Shown here: positions 26,726 through 35,503 of the stretch, piece by piece
How positions within the stretch are numbered: the stretch's first letter is position 1
Layout: each line of letters starts with the position of its first letter
From: Bacteroidota bacterium
GTDB taxonomy: Bacteria; Bacteroidota; Bacteroidia; Cytophagales; Microscillaceae
Length of the DNA stretch: 51,496 nt
NCBI GenBank assembly: GCA_004292795.1
Contig: RDXI01000007.1
Location: 1-51,496 of the forward strand
Direction: 5' to 3'
Notes under the pieces: generated by a model
Databases searched by the model: none
The model's input: only the letters and a program-made list of their open reading frames with translations
Told to the model about the DNA's origin: nothing
Position numbers and translations under genes: made by a program

Positions 26726-27253
26726 ATGATAATCCATAGCAAAAAATTTGTGCCTTATCTGCTCGAGGCTGATATACAACAAGCCATACAGACCATTGCC
26801 CAACAAATCAACCAAACCTACACGGGCAAACCTTTGTATATATTGGGCGTTTTGAATGGCGCGTTTCGATTGGTGGCAGACCTTGTGCGCTATTTGGACT
26901 TGCCTGCTGAAGTGGGCTTTGTGCGTGCCTCCTCCTATCAAGGAACAGACACTACAGGCGAGGTGCAACTGATGCCCTTGCCTACTGAAATGGCAGGCAA
27001 GCACGTACTCATTGTAGAGGACATCATCGATACGGGACTAACCCTCGAAAGGCTTTTGGGCGAAATACAAAAAATGCAAGTCCTTTCCTGCGAAATAGTC
27101 GCCCTCCTTTCGAAGCCAAGCAAATTGCGTGTACCCGTTCAAGTCAAATATATAGGCTTCGAAATACCTGACCATTTTGTGGTGGGTTATGGCTTAGACT
27201 ATGACGGCTTAGGCAGAGAAATGAACGACATTTACCAAATAGCAAACGCATAA
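26726..27253 (+). CDS. hpt: Hypoxanthine phosphoribosyltransferase
   Basis: A 175-residue purine-salvage enzyme that converts hypoxanthine or guanine and PRPP to IMP or GMP. The PRPP-binding loop is VLIVEDIIDTGLTL (about 98-111), and the N-terminal flexible loop and PPi site are at LGVLNGAF and RASSYQGT. Start taken at ATG 26726 (MIIHSKKFVPYLL), the length usual for Hpt; TACTTTTA just before it resembles a -7 box, so the mRNA may be nearly leaderless. The last codons and TAA form the left arm of a terminator that also covers the stop of the convergent acetyltransferase. Confidence 0.9.
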   Translation: MIIHSKKFVPYLLEADIQQAIQTIAQQINQTYTGKPLYILGVLNGAFRLVADLVRYLDLPAEVGFVRASSYQGTDTTGEVQLMPLPTEMAGKHVLIVEDIIDTGLTLERLLGEIQKMQVLSCEIVALLSKPSKLRVPVQVKYIGFEIPDHFVVGYGLDYDGLGREMNDIYQIANA

Positions 27254-27271
27254 TTGTTATGCTATTTTTTT
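27248..27271. terminator. Compact terminator overlapping two convergent stop codons
   Basis: GCATAA (27248-27253, containing the hpt stop) pairs with TTATGC (27257-27262, containing the complement of the GNAT gene's stop) around a 3-nt loop, then a T-run at 27265-27271 for the plus strand. Confidence 0.65.
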
Positions 27272-27868
27272 GCTCCAGCCTCGCATACTTGCCTGAAAAC
27301 CTAATTTGTGTAACAAGGTATTCGAGGCGAGGTTGTCGGATTTGGTAAAGGCAAAGACATGGGTACGCTTAAAAACTCGCGCCAACGCATCAAGCAAGTG
27401 CAGGCAAGCCTCTTGCGCGTAGCCTTGCCTACGAAAAGACTCGCCTACCATATAGCCAATACTTGCCGTTTTTGCGTTATCTTCTTCGTATTCTTCTAAG
27501 GTTCTGCTTTGGGTGGAAAGGTCATACACATTCAACACGCCCACATACTCGCCTGTTTGTTTGTGTTTCAAAAACCAATCACAGCCCGCATTTTTGCTCG
27601 AATAGCGTTGATATTGCAAGAGATGCACCGCGTATTCGTCCAAACTTTCTTTGGTACGAAAACAAATATCCACAAAAGGATTTTCATCTTTGGCGAACAA
27701 GTGTAGGTAAGTGAGGTAGTTATTCCAATCCAATAATTCATACTCCAGACGCGCTGAAGCAGGCAAGTTGCGAAATGGAAAAGCGGGCTTTGTGGTATGT
27801 ACCACGTCTGCCCAAGCCCTGTAGTCAAACAGTGCTTTTTCAGAAAGGTTTGTCCAATCGGGTTGCAT
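27257..27868 (-). CDS. GNAT-family N-acetyltransferase (RimJ/RimL-like)
   Basis: A 203-residue acetyl-CoA-dependent acyltransferase. The GNAT core is in the second half: IGYMVGESFRRQGYAQEACLHLLDAL (about 137-162) with the acetyl-CoA pyrophosphate loop R-R-Q-G-Y-A, then FAFTKSDNLASNTLLHKLGF, the RimJ/RimL-like C-terminal motif. The substrate could be a ribosomal protein N-terminus, an amine or an antibiotic; sequence does not tell. Convergent with hpt, only 3 nt between stops. No clear promoter. Confidence 0.85.
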   Translation of the reverse strand: MQPDWTNLSEKALFDYRAWADVVHTTKPAFPFRNLPASARLEYELLDWNNYLTYLHLFAKDENPFVDICFRTKESLDEYAVHLLQYQRYSSKNAGCDWFLKHKQTGEYVGVLNVYDLSTQSRTLEEYEEDNAKTASIGYMVGESFRRQGYAQEACLHLLDALARVFKRTHVFAFTKSDNLASNTLLHKLGFQASMRGWSKKIA

Positions 27869-27919
27869 AAACGTTATACAAGCAAACTGTTATGTAATGT
27901 TTTGTAGGCAAGCTAAAAA

Positions 27920-28849
27920 TTATTGTTTGTGTATCACAAAGCCCACACGCCTATTTTTCTGCCTATTGGCTTCCGAAACATTGGGTACTAAAGGGTGCAA
28001 ATCGCCATAGCCTTTGTAGGTAATATGAGTGCTATTCACGCCCTTTTGCACCAAATAATCATACACAATCTTAGCGCGGACTTCCGATATTTGCAAGTTC
28101 AAAGCAGGATTGCCCGAATTATCCGTATGGCACGCTATTTCGCCCCGCACATTCGTATTTTTGCGTAGGTAAGATGCCAATTTGTTCAACTGCGTCCTTG
28201 CGGGAGCAGTCAAATCATAACTGCCTGCCGAAAATTCCACCTTGCTCAAATCAAAGTCGGATTCTGTAGGCGAGTTCGAAGCGCGTTTTTCGGTCAGTTT
28301 CGTAAAGTATGCATGAATAGCCGTTTTGTTTTCAGCATACAGCCAATAAACGCCTCCCAGCACGCCCAACATAACCGCCCAACGTCCCACAAGCCACCAC
28401 GTTTTGTAAGGTATCCAAGGTTGAAAAGGCGCGTTTTTCAGTTCTGTTATGATGCGCACCGCTTGTTTGTTGTCGGGCTTTATGCGCAAAAGACGCTCTG
28501 CATAATCTATAGCTTTTTGTTTGTCCGCGCTTCTACGGTTGCGCACCCAACGGCTCGCGTGTGCTTCTGCCAAACCCAACAAGGTTTTTTCCTCATGCGG
28601 GTTCAGGCTTATTGCCACATCAAACTCCTCTATCGCGTCATCATAGTTACTTGCTTCGAGGTACGTCTTGCCTCGTGTGCTATATGCTTGAAAAGTAGCC
28701 TTCAGCCCTTCCCAATCTTTCATATCTATTTCCAATTCTTGCACGCGCTTTTGCAATGCCTCACTGCTAAGCGTGGGGCGGGCAGGATTAGTCGCCACTT
28801 CTAATATTTCGATGTACCTACGATACATCTGTAGTTTTTCGTTTTCCAT
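27920..28849 (-). CDS. TPR-transmembrane-OmpA-domain protein
   Basis: A 309-residue protein without signal peptide. Residues about 50-130 contain two TPR-like helix pairs (YSTRGKTYLEASNYDDAIEEFDVAISLNP, split by an acidic linker, and KAIDYAERLLRIKPDN). One membrane helix follows (about 150-170, WWLVGRWAVMLGVLGGVYWLY), then a periplasmic OmpA C-terminal domain (about 200-309: VEFSAGSYDLT, IACHTDNSGN, GYGDLHPL, NRQKNRRVGF) that binds peptidoglycan. So it links a cytoplasmic TPR scaffold to the cell wall, the reverse of normal outer-membrane OmpA topology. No partner genes are obvious. Confidence 0.82.
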   Translation of the reverse strand: MENEKLQMYRRYIEILEVATNPARPTLSSEALQKRVQELEIDMKDWEGLKATFQAYSTRGKTYLEASNYDDAIEEFDVAISLNPHEEKTLLGLAEAHASRWVRNRRSADKQKAIDYAERLLRIKPDNKQAVRIITELKNAPFQPWIPYKTWWLVGRWAVMLGVLGGVYWLYAENKTAIHAYFTKLTEKRASNSPTESDFDLSKVEFSAGSYDLTAPARTQLNKLASYLRKNTNVRGEIACHTDNSGNPALNLQISEVRAKIVYDYLVQKGVNSTHITYKGYGDLHPLVPNVSEANRQKNRRVGFVIHKQ

Positions 28850-28868
28850 AACTTGCGTAATGTGGGCT

Positions 28869-29282
28869 TTATAAAGGTTGTTTCGGATTAAGGTATTGCA
28901 AACCTAACGGAATTACTTTGACAAAATCGCTATCATTGTCAGAAAGCAATGTAAGGTCATGAACGATAGCCGTAGCCGCGATGATAGCATCAGGCAACTT
29001 CAACTTGACTGTTTTACGGATTCGTATGGTTTCATCTATCAAAGCATCATTCAAACCTATAACAAACGACTCATACACAAAAGTCGCGAAATCTTGCTTG
29101 TAGGCTATGACTTCTGGATTATTAAAAGCAGGGTTGTAGGCAAGAAGTTCTATTTTCGTAACAAACGAAATGCAAGGCTTTGGCTTCATGATGCCATCAA
29201 GAAAATCTAACAAATGAGCTTCATAATCATTGCGTAAATATTTTGAAGCAACACTTGTGTCTATCAAAAATCCCTTTCCCAT
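28869..29282 (-). CDS. PIN-domain toxin (VapC-like)
   Basis: A 137-residue PIN nuclease starting at ATG 29282 (MGKGFLIDTSVASKYL). Conserved acidic residues appear in LIDTSV (first Asp), TKIELL (Glu), KLPDAIIAATA (Asp) and LSDNDSDF (last Asps), the Mg-binding set of VapC ribonucleases. It overlaps the preceding small gene by 19 bp, the usual antitoxin-toxin arrangement. Confidence 0.85.
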   Translation of the reverse strand: MGKGFLIDTSVASKYLRNDYEAHLLDFLDGIMKPKPCISFVTKIELLAYNPAFNNPEVIAYKQDFATFVYESFVIGLNDALIDETIRIRKTVKLKLPDAIIAATAIVHDLTLLSDNDSDFVKVIPLGLQYLNPKQPL

Positions 29283-29512
29283 TCGTTTCGCATATCTTTT
29301 ATCCATTTATCATTTTCATCATTGGTTTGTAAGTTTCGCTTACGGCGCAAACGGCTTACATCTCCACCATTGCCATGAGAAATGATAGGCAAGTCAGGGA
29401 TTGTTTTGGGGGCAGGCTCTATCAATTTTTGGACTTCTTCCAAAAAAGCAGTCTGCTCTTCGGTAGGCAAGGACTTAAACGCCTCCAACAAATCTATAGT
29501 ATTGGGTAACAT
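29264..29512 (-). CDS. Antitoxin partner of the PIN toxin
   Basis: An 82-residue, charged protein starting at ATG 29512 (MLPNTIDLLEAFKSL). It is helical at the N-terminus (DLLEAFKSLPTEEQTAFLEEVQKL) and basic and probably disordered at the C-terminus (SRLRRKRNLQTNDENDKW), as expected for an antitoxin whose tail wraps the toxin. No known DNA-binding fold is recognisable. It overlaps the PIN gene by 19 bp. Confidence 0.72.
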   Translation of the reverse strand: MLPNTIDLLEAFKSLPTEEQTAFLEEVQKLIEPAPKTIPDLPIISHGNGGDVSRLRRKRNLQTNDENDKWIKDMRNEWERDF

Positions 29513-29581
29513 AATAAAACAAAGGTTATGATGCAAAGATACAAAAAACTTACGCCAAATCCAAACCTTGCCTACACTATT

Positions 29582-31744
29582 TTACGCCTTTATCAAGGCA
29601 CTGTAGTAGCCGTTTTGGGCTTTCATTCCTTCGTGTGTGCCTCTTTCTATGATTTGCCCGTAGCGCATCACGATTATTTCATCACAATCTCGAATGGTAC
29701 TAAGGCGGTGCGCCACTACCAACACTGAACAAGCCCTGCGCTTCAAAGCCGTTTCGATATTTTTCTCTGTTTGCGTATCGAGGGCAGACGTAGCTTCGTC
29801 CAAAATGAGCATCGAAGGGTTGCCTACCAAAGCCCTTGCTATCTCGAGGCGTTGGCGTTGCCCACCGCTTAGATTGCGCCCACCTTCAGCTATCAGGCTT
29901 TCATACCCATTTTTGCGACTGCTGATAATGTCGTGAATTTGCGCATCTTTCGCGGCTTGCATAATGAGCGTATCCGAAACGGTAGTATCCCAAAGTGTCA
30001 GAACATCTTTCGTTGTGCCTTCGAACAAAAAAATATCTTGGTCGACCATTGCCAACGAATTGTTGATAACTTCGCGTGGCAGTTCTTGGCGCGGTATGCC
30101 ATCAATCAAAATCTCGCCTGACCACGGCTCGTACAAACCCGCTAAGAGCTTGGCTACAGTGGACTTGCCACTACCCGAACCGCCTACCAATGCCACCCTT
30201 TCTCCTGGGGCTATGTTGAGGTTAAAATTTTCAATCAATGGAGGAGCAAGACGACTATAGCCAAACGTAACATTTCGAAACTCGATATGTCCTTCCAATT
30301 TGCGCGTGATGATACTAAAATTGGGTATTTCCTCAAATTTCAGCGCGTTTCTTTCGGTTTGCACGTCTATTTTGGCTTGCAAAATATCATCTAAGCGCGT
30401 CATGTCGCCTTGTGCTTCTTGGAACTTGCCTCCGAGTGCCAATAGCTCCTCGATAGGCTGTGAGAAACTTTCCATCAAACTTTGAAAAGCTACCAACATA
30501 CCTATAGTCAAAACGCCTTGCATCACATAAATACTGCCTATAGTCAGCACCAACAACACCGCGAGGGCGTGCAGAAATTGCGGAATGGCATTGAGCCAAA
30601 TAGAAAGCGCGGAGAGTTTTTGCTCGCTGTTAATCATTTTGGTCAAATAGCCCGCCCATTTCTTGAAAAAATCGTCTTCCCTGCCTCCCGCTTTGATGCT
30701 TTCCATGATTTGCAAACCGCTCATTGTAACGCCAGATAGCTTGCCTTCCGCTTGTTGCATTTGGGTATAATATTCTACGCGCTTTTCGGAAATATAACGC
30801 AATACCCACACATTCAGCAACGCAAACACCAACACAAGGCAGGAAAGCACCACGCTGTAGGTAAGCATCAACAAGAAAAAGAACACGACCATGAGCAGGT
30901 TCAGGAAATTTTTAGCCAAATCGCCCAACAGCAGGCGAGCCAAATGGTCGTTGGTTTCTACCCGCGAAGCAATATCACCCGCATAACGTTGTTGAAAAAA
31001 ATCGATAGGCAAGCGCAAAACGTGCCAAAAAAACCGCGAAGCCGTAGCAAGCGACATCTTGGTTTCGAGGCGCAAAAGGTAATGGTTTTTCAGATACTCG
31101 CCTCCCCCGCGCAAGACTGCCGTAACGACCATACCAATCAACAAGGGCGTTATCCAATCAGTCATACCTTCAACCAGCACATTGTCAATAAAAATTTGGG
31201 CGAACAAAGGAATGATGATGCTCGGCAGTAGGAGAGCCAAACTCACGAAAAAAATGAACATCAAATCTTGCCTGTAGCCCGCCAAACGCCTTATCAAGCC
31301 TGTGAAAAGGTTGGGCTTGATGCCTCCTTTTTTGAACTCTGCAGTGGTTTCGAAGGTAAGCACAACGCCTGTAAAACTTTCGTCTAAGGTTTGCCAATCT
31401 ACCACTCGATGCCCTTCTGCGGGGTCATTCAAATATACCTTGTTGTTTTCCTTGTCTATGCCTTCCAGCACAAGAAAGTGATTGAAATTCCAATAAATAA
31501 TAGCGGGTGTTTTGATGTCCAACAGTCCATCAACTTCTTTTTTTACGCCTTTGGCTTGTAGGTTATAGCCCCTCGCGCCCTTCAAAATATTGCCTGCTTT
31601 GCTCCCGTCCCGCGTTACATCGCAGTCATAACGCAACTGTTCGAGGGGAACATACCGCCCATAATGAGCCAATATGATACCCAAACAAGCCGCGCCACAT
31701 TCTACGGCTTCCATTTGTAGGCGAAGGGGTGTTTTGATACGCAT
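29582..31744 (-). CDS. C39-peptidase ABC exporter, NHLM/bacteriocin type
   Basis: A 720-residue peptidase-permease-ATPase that should cut a double-glycine leader and export the cargo peptide. The C39 domain (1-125) has the catalytic triad C16 (VECGAAC), H89 (NFNHFLVLEG) and D107 (LNDPAEG). Six transmembrane helices lie in about 160-420. The ATPase has Walker A GGSGSGKST (521-529), signature LSGGQRQRLEIARAL, Walker B MLILDEATSALD and H-loop VVAHRLSTIRD. It lacks the usual NHLM partners: no second ABC protein, HlyD or leader peptide within several kb. The -7 box TACCTTTG ends 5 nt before the ATG, so the transcript is probably leaderless. Confidence 0.87.
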   Translation of the reverse strand: MRIKTPLRLQMEAVECGAACLGIILAHYGRYVPLEQLRYDCDVTRDGSKAGNILKGARGYNLQAKGVKKEVDGLLDIKTPAIIYWNFNHFLVLEGIDKENNKVYLNDPAEGHRVVDWQTLDESFTGVVLTFETTAEFKKGGIKPNLFTGLIRRLAGYRQDLMFIFFVSLALLLPSIIIPLFAQIFIDNVLVEGMTDWITPLLIGMVVTAVLRGGGEYLKNHYLLRLETKMSLATASRFFWHVLRLPIDFFQQRYAGDIASRVETNDHLARLLLGDLAKNFLNLLMVVFFFLLMLTYSVVLSCLVLVFALLNVWVLRYISEKRVEYYTQMQQAEGKLSGVTMSGLQIMESIKAGGREDDFFKKWAGYLTKMINSEQKLSALSIWLNAIPQFLHALAVLLVLTIGSIYVMQGVLTIGMLVAFQSLMESFSQPIEELLALGGKFQEAQGDMTRLDDILQAKIDVQTERNALKFEEIPNFSIITRKLEGHIEFRNVTFGYSRLAPPLIENFNLNIAPGERVALVGGSGSGKSTVAKLLAGLYEPWSGEILIDGIPRQELPREVINNSLAMVDQDIFLFEGTTKDVLTLWDTTVSDTLIMQAAKDAQIHDIISSRKNGYESLIAEGGRNLSGGQRQRLEIARALVGNPSMLILDEATSALDTQTEKNIETALKRRACSVLVVAHRLSTIRDCDEIIVMRYGQIIERGTHEGMKAQNGYYSALIKA

Positions 31745-31748
31745 AGCG

Positions 31749-31756
31749 CAAAGGTA
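31749..31756 (-). promoter_or_regulatory. -7 promoter element of the C39 exporter
   Basis: TACCTTTG on the minus strand, ending 5 nt before the ATG at 31744. Transcription from it would start at or next to the start codon. Confidence 0.55.
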
Positions 31757-31768
31757 AGAATTTTATTT

Positions 31769-31800
31769 AGAAGTTCCTTTTTTAAAGAAATGGAACTTCT
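31769..31800. promoter_or_regulatory. 9-bp inverted repeat upstream of the C39 exporter, candidate operator
   Basis: AGAAGTTCC (31769-31777) and GGAACTTCT (31792-31800) are perfect complements around 14 nt, just upstream of the -7 element and across the -33 position. No T-run follows, so an operator is more likely than a terminator. Confidence 0.5.
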
Positions 31801-31802
31801 AC

Positions 31803-31836
31803 AAAAAAAAAGGCTGTCCAAGTTTTTGAACAGCCT
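31803..31836 (-). terminator. Terminator of floA
   Basis: On the minus strand, AGGCTGT pairs with ACAGCCT (plus 31811-31817 and 31830-31836) around 12 nt, followed by at least eight T. It begins 5 nt after the floA stop. Confidence 0.85.
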
Positions 31837-31841
31837 CTTGC

Positions 31842-32849
31842 TTATTGTGATTTGCTTGTATCCTTGCCTGCAATGGAGTTGCGCATATCCGTATCAGATT
31901 GCATATTTTGCAACTTGTAATAATCCATGACCGCTAAACTGCCATTTCGGAGGGCTTCGGCAATGGCTTTAGGAATTTCTGCTTCAGCATCTATTACTTT
32001 GGCGCGAGAGTCTGCCGCTTTTGCTTTCATTTCTTGCTCAAGGGCTACCGCCATAGCACGGCGTTCTTCGGCTTTGGCATCTGCCACTTTAAGGTCGGCA
32101 TTGGCTTGTTCTATTTGGAGTTTCGCGCCTATGTTCTCGCCTACGTCCACGTCTGCAATGTCGATGGACAAAATCTCGAAGGCAGAACCTGCATCAAGTC
32201 CTTTGGAAAGTACGAGTTTGGAAATGGTGTCAGGGTTTTCGATAACTTCCTTGTGGCTTTTGGCAGAGCCTATAGACGTTACAATGCCCTCGCCTACACG
32301 CGCAATAATGGTCGCCTCGCCTGCACCGCCTACGAGTTTAGAGATGTTGGTTTTTACCGTAACACGCGCCTTCACAATCAACTGAATACCATCATGCGCC
32401 ACCGCTGCCACAGGAGGCGTTTCAATCACGCGTGGGTTTACTGATGTTTGCACGGCTTCGAAAACATTTCTACCTGCCAAATCTATAGCAGTGGCTTGTT
32501 TGAAATCTAAAGCTATGTTCGCTTTATCGGCTGAAATCAAAGCCCTTACAACCTGCAAGACATTTCCTCCTGCGAGAAAGTGCGCTTCGAGTTGGTCGGA
32601 AGCTAATTTTATACCTGCTTTGTGCGACATAATGAGCGAGTCCACAATCAAACGAGGATTAACGCGCCTGATGCGCATAGATACCAAGGTAAGTGGGCTG
32701 ATTTGGATACCCGAAAATTGGGCAGTAATCCACAAGCCAATAGGCACATAATAGAAAAAGGTAAACAGTAAAATCAGTACACCTACAACTGTTATGGCGA
32801 GCATAGCACCATCAGTTTCAGATTGTAACAAAAGCGTGAGTAGGTTCAT
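31842..32849 (-). CDS. floA: Flotillin-like protein FloA
   Basis: A 335-residue FloA-family scaffold of membrane microdomains. I prefer ATG 32849 ([14 protein letters not shown]), which puts the membrane hairpin (about 14-35, [22 protein letters not shown]) in the usual position; ATG 32882 is an in-frame alternative. The conserved body is intact: [21 protein letters not shown], the [20 protein letters not shown] band, and the Ala/Glu-rich coiled coil of the flotillin domain ([33 protein letters not shown], in parts). NfeD, its usual partner, is encoded elsewhere (9997). Divergent from rsmH, with back-to-back promoters. Confidence 0.9.
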   Translation of the reverse strand: MNLLTLLLQSETDGAMLAITVVGVLILLFTFFYYVPIGLWITAQFSGIQISPLTLVSMRIRRVNPRLIVDSLIMSHKAGIKLASDQLEAHFLAGGNVLQVVRALISADKANIALDFKQATAIDLAGRNVFEAVQTSVNPRVIETPPVAAVAHDGIQLIVKARVTVKTNISKLVGGAGEATIIARVGEGIVTSIGSAKSHKEVIENPDTISKLVLSKGLDAGSAFEILSIDIADVDVGENIGAKLQIEQANADLKVADAKAEERRAMAVALEQEMKAKAADSRAKVIDAEAEIPKAIAEALRNGSLAVMDYYKLQNMQSDTDMRNSIAGKDTSKSQ

Positions 32850-32902
32850 ATAGGCAAGAGTAGGTTGGTTAAAGAAGTACAAAACAATGTTTTATACACT
32901 CG

Positions 32903-32935
32903 CAAATATAACACAAAAAAAATGGGTTTTGCAAA
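32903..32935 (-). promoter_or_regulatory. floA promoter
   Basis: On the minus strand: TTTG (plus CAAA 32932-32935), 21 nt, TATATTTG (plus 32903-32910). Confidence 0.65.
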
Positions 32936-32960
32936 TTTTTCGCTATTTTCTGTACCTTTG
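32928..32960 (+). promoter_or_regulatory. rsmH promoter
   Basis: TTTG (32928-32931), 21 nt, TACCTTTG (32953-32960). Its -33 box abuts the floA -33 box in TTTTGCAAA, so the two promoters share one small palindrome and may compete for polymerase. Confidence 0.65.
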
Positions 32961-32988
32961 CACAAAAAAACGCGATAAAATCTACCGT

Positions 32989-33891
32989 ATGTATCACAAC
33001 CCCGTCATGCTCCAAGAATGTTTGGAAGGGCTAAACATCAAGCCCGAAGGAATTTATGTCGACCTTACCTTCGGAGGGGGCGGGCATAGCAAAGCCATTT
33101 TGGAGCGGTTGGCAGGCAAGGGCAAACTCTATGCCTTCGACCAAGACGCAGACGCAGGCGAGCAAGCCGAGAAGATAGACAGCCCGCATTTTCAGTTCAT
33201 CGATGGCAATTTCAGGCACTTCAAGCGATATTTGCGCCTGCACAATGTCCCTGCCGTTGATGGCATTTTGGCAGATTTGGGCGTTTCTTCGCATCAATTT
33301 GACACGCCAGAGCGCGGTTTTTCTATTCGTTTCGAAGGCGAGTTGGATATGCGCATGAACCAACAAAGCGACCTCACGGCTTCACATATCTTGGCTACTT
33401 ATTCCGAAGAAAAATTGCGTGCTATGCTGTATATGTACGGGGAGGTAAGCAACGCCAAAATTTTGACCAATTCGCTCATACGCCAACGCATCAAAAAACC
33501 TATCACGACCATTCAAGAACTGAAAGAGGTTTGTTTGCAACACGCCCCACGCAACAAACAAATGCAATACTTGGCGCAAGTTTTTCAGGCATTGCGCATA
33601 GAGGTCAATGATGAAATGAAAGCCTTAGAAGAAATGCTTTTGCAAATGCCCGAAGCTATCAAAAAAGAGGGGCGTTTGGTGGTGCTTACCTACCATTCTT
33701 TGGAGGATAGATTGGTGAAAAATTTTATCCAAAAAGGCAAGTTCGAAGGCGAGATAGAAAAAGATGTGTATGGCAATTTTTATGTGCCTTTCGAAGCCGT
33801 AAACCGCAAGGTTATTATCCCCACAGACGAAGAAGTTTCTGCCAATTCTCGCGCCCGCAGTGCGAAGTTGAGGGTGGCTACAAGGGTTTGA
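32989..33891 (+). CDS. rsmH: 16S rRNA (cytosine1402-N4)-methyltransferase
   Basis: A 300-residue enzyme that methylates N4 of C1402 in 16S rRNA. Start taken at ATG 32989 (MYHNPVMLQECLEGL), the family's usual beginning; an upstream ATG at 32887 lies before the promoter. Motifs: YVDLTFGGGGHSKAIL (SAM site), DGILADLGVSSHQFD, and the C-terminal LTYHSLEDRLVKNF. RsmH is normally in the dcw cell-division cluster between mraZ and ftsL; here it has floA on one side and a restriction-modification system on the other, so the cluster is split or was interrupted. Confidence 0.93.
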   Translation: MYHNPVMLQECLEGLNIKPEGIYVDLTFGGGGHSKAILERLAGKGKLYAFDQDADAGEQAEKIDSPHFQFIDGNFRHFKRYLRLHNVPAVDGILADLGVSSHQFDTPERGFSIRFEGELDMRMNQQSDLTASHILATYSEEKLRAMLYMYGEVSNAKILTNSLIRQRIKKPITTIQELKEVCLQHAPRNKQMQYLAQVFQALRIEVNDEMKALEEMLLQMPEAIKKEGRLVVLTYHSLEDRLVKNFIQKGKFEGEIEKDVYGNFYVPFEAVNRKVIIPTDEEVSANSRARSAKLRVATRV

Positions 33892-33931
33892 TGAAAACCC
33901 TACTGAAATACAATATTTCAACTCAAAAGTT

Positions 33932-35503
33932 ATGGCTGTCCTGACTCAAAACAACTCCAAAAATAAATATGGGCAATATTTTACACCTGAAATCGTAGCC
34001 GATTTTATGGTTAGTCTTGTCAGTGCAGGCAAGGAAGCCCGCATTTTAGAACCTTCGTGTGGCGAAGGCATATTTTTGCGTGTATTGGCAACACATGGTT
34101 TTCAGCACATAACAGGTTATGAAATAGACCAAGACTTAGCACAAGACTTTGATAATGTAGTGTATGCAAGTTTTGTTTCGGCTACCTTGCCTGCTGATTA
34201 TGATGTGGTAATAGGCAATCCACCTTATATTCGTTGGAGCAATTTGGAGCAAGAACTCAAAGACGAACTACAACAAAATACTCTTTGGAATACATATTTC
34301 AATAGCCTTTGCGATTATTTGTATATTTTCATTCTAAAATCCATTGAAGTATTGAAAGAAAATGGCGAATTGATTTTTATTTGTCCAGAATATTGGCTCA
34401 ATACTACTCACTCATTGAGCTTACGCAATTATATGGTAACAAATGGCTATTTTGAGGCTATCTATCACTTTAACGAAGCTCCTATTTTTGACAAAGTAGC
34501 AAGTTCTACCATTATTTTCAAATACATAAAATCAAAAGAAAAAAAGCCTACTATTCAACTCAAAAAATATCTTTCCAACAAAAAAATAACACACACTGTT
34601 CTATCAAAATTGGCACAAAATGAACTTTTTGAAGAAGCAGAATATATAGAAATTCCTGCATTTGAAAAAAACAGTCGTTGGATTTTGGCAGACTCGCAAA
34701 CACAGCAACAGTTATCAGCTATAGAAATAAAATGTCACAAAATAGACACATTTTCGCTTTTTTCAGCCAAACAAGGCTATCACACAGTAGGCGATTTTTG
34801 TGATATAGGCAATGGTATGGTAAGCGGTTTAGACAAGGCTTTCCAAATTTCTCTTGATGCTTTGAACGAAAAAGAAGTAAAAAATACTATTCGTGTCATC
34901 AAAGCCAAGCACTTGAAGCCTTACCTGCACGAAGATACTACGCCTTATATTTTTGTGCCTGATGGCATTTTAGAAGATGATTTTATAGTTGATTTTCCTT
35001 ATTTTTACCAACATTTGCAATCTTTCAGGCAAGATTTAGAAAAGCGTTATCAATACAATAATTGGGAATGGGTATTTTTGCGTAATTTTGCCTTATTTAG
35101 CCAATCCACAGCGCGTATTTTTGTTCCTTGCAAGGAGAGAATTTCACACAAGCAATATTTTCGTTTTGCCTTAGTAGAAGCGGGTATTTATCCTACCCAA
35201 GATGTTACAGCTATTTTTCGCAAGCCACATACAAAAGAACATTTGTATTATATTTTAGCTTACCTAAACAATAGGCGTGTCTTTAATTGGCTGAAACACA
35301 ACGGAATTGTGAAAGGCAATATTGTAGAGTTTTCAGAAAAACCCTTAGCAAGTATTCCTTTTCGTGCTATTGATTGGCAAAACGAACAAGAAACTGCTTG
35401 GCACTATCAAATCGTAACGCTTGTAGAATCTTACCTGCTTTCTCCACAAGACAACTATTTACAAGCAATCCACCATATTTTTGATTTACTTTTTGCAGTA
35501 TGA
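33932..35503 (+). CDS. N6-adenine DNA methyltransferase of a HincII-type restriction-modification system
   Basis: A 523-residue gamma-type adenine methylase. Motif X is KYGQYFTPEIVADF (12-25), motif I ILEPSCGEGIFL (38-49), motif IV VIGNPPYIRW (93-102), so the catalytic half precedes the target-recognition half, as in TaqI-like and HincII-like M proteins. It should protect the host's GTYRAC sites from the nuclease encoded next, whose ATG overlaps its stop (ATGA, 4 bp). The region is AT-richer than its neighbours and free of the window's recurrent 9-mer, which points to horizontal transfer. Confidence 0.88.
   Translation: MAVLTQNNSKNKYGQYFTPEIVADFMVSLVSAGKEARILEPSCGEGIFLRVLATHGFQHITGYEIDQDLAQDFDNVVYASFVSATLPADYDVVIGNPPYIRWSNLEQELKDELQQNTLWNTYFNSLCDYLYIFILKSIEVLKENGELIFICPEYWLNTTHSLSLRNYMVTNGYFEAIYHFNEAPIFDKVASSTIIFKYIKSKEKKPTIQLKKYLSNKKITHTVLSKLAQNELFEEAEYIEIPAFEKNSRWILADSQTQQQLSAIEIKCHKIDTFSLFSAKQGYHTVGDFCDIGNGMVSGLDKAFQISLDALNEKEVKNTIRVIKAKHLKPYLHEDTTPYIFVPDGILEDDFIVDFPYFYQHLQSFRQDLEKRYQYNNWEWVFLRNFALFSQSTARIFVPCKERISHKQYFRFALVEAGIYPTQDVTAIFRKPHTKEHLYYILAYLNNRRVFNWLKHNGIVKGNIVEFSEKPLASIPFRAIDWQNEQETAWHYQIVTLVESYLLSPQDNYLQAIHHIFDLLFAV

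Noticed and set aside
31769-31800. Second floA terminator
   Set aside because: The stem has no T-run in either direction, and a complete terminator already lies at 31803-31836; an operator for the exporter fits better.
32887-32988. Upstream extension of RsmH from ATG 32887
   Set aside because: The rsmH promoter (32928-32960) lies within it, and RsmH proteins begin near the ATG at 32989.
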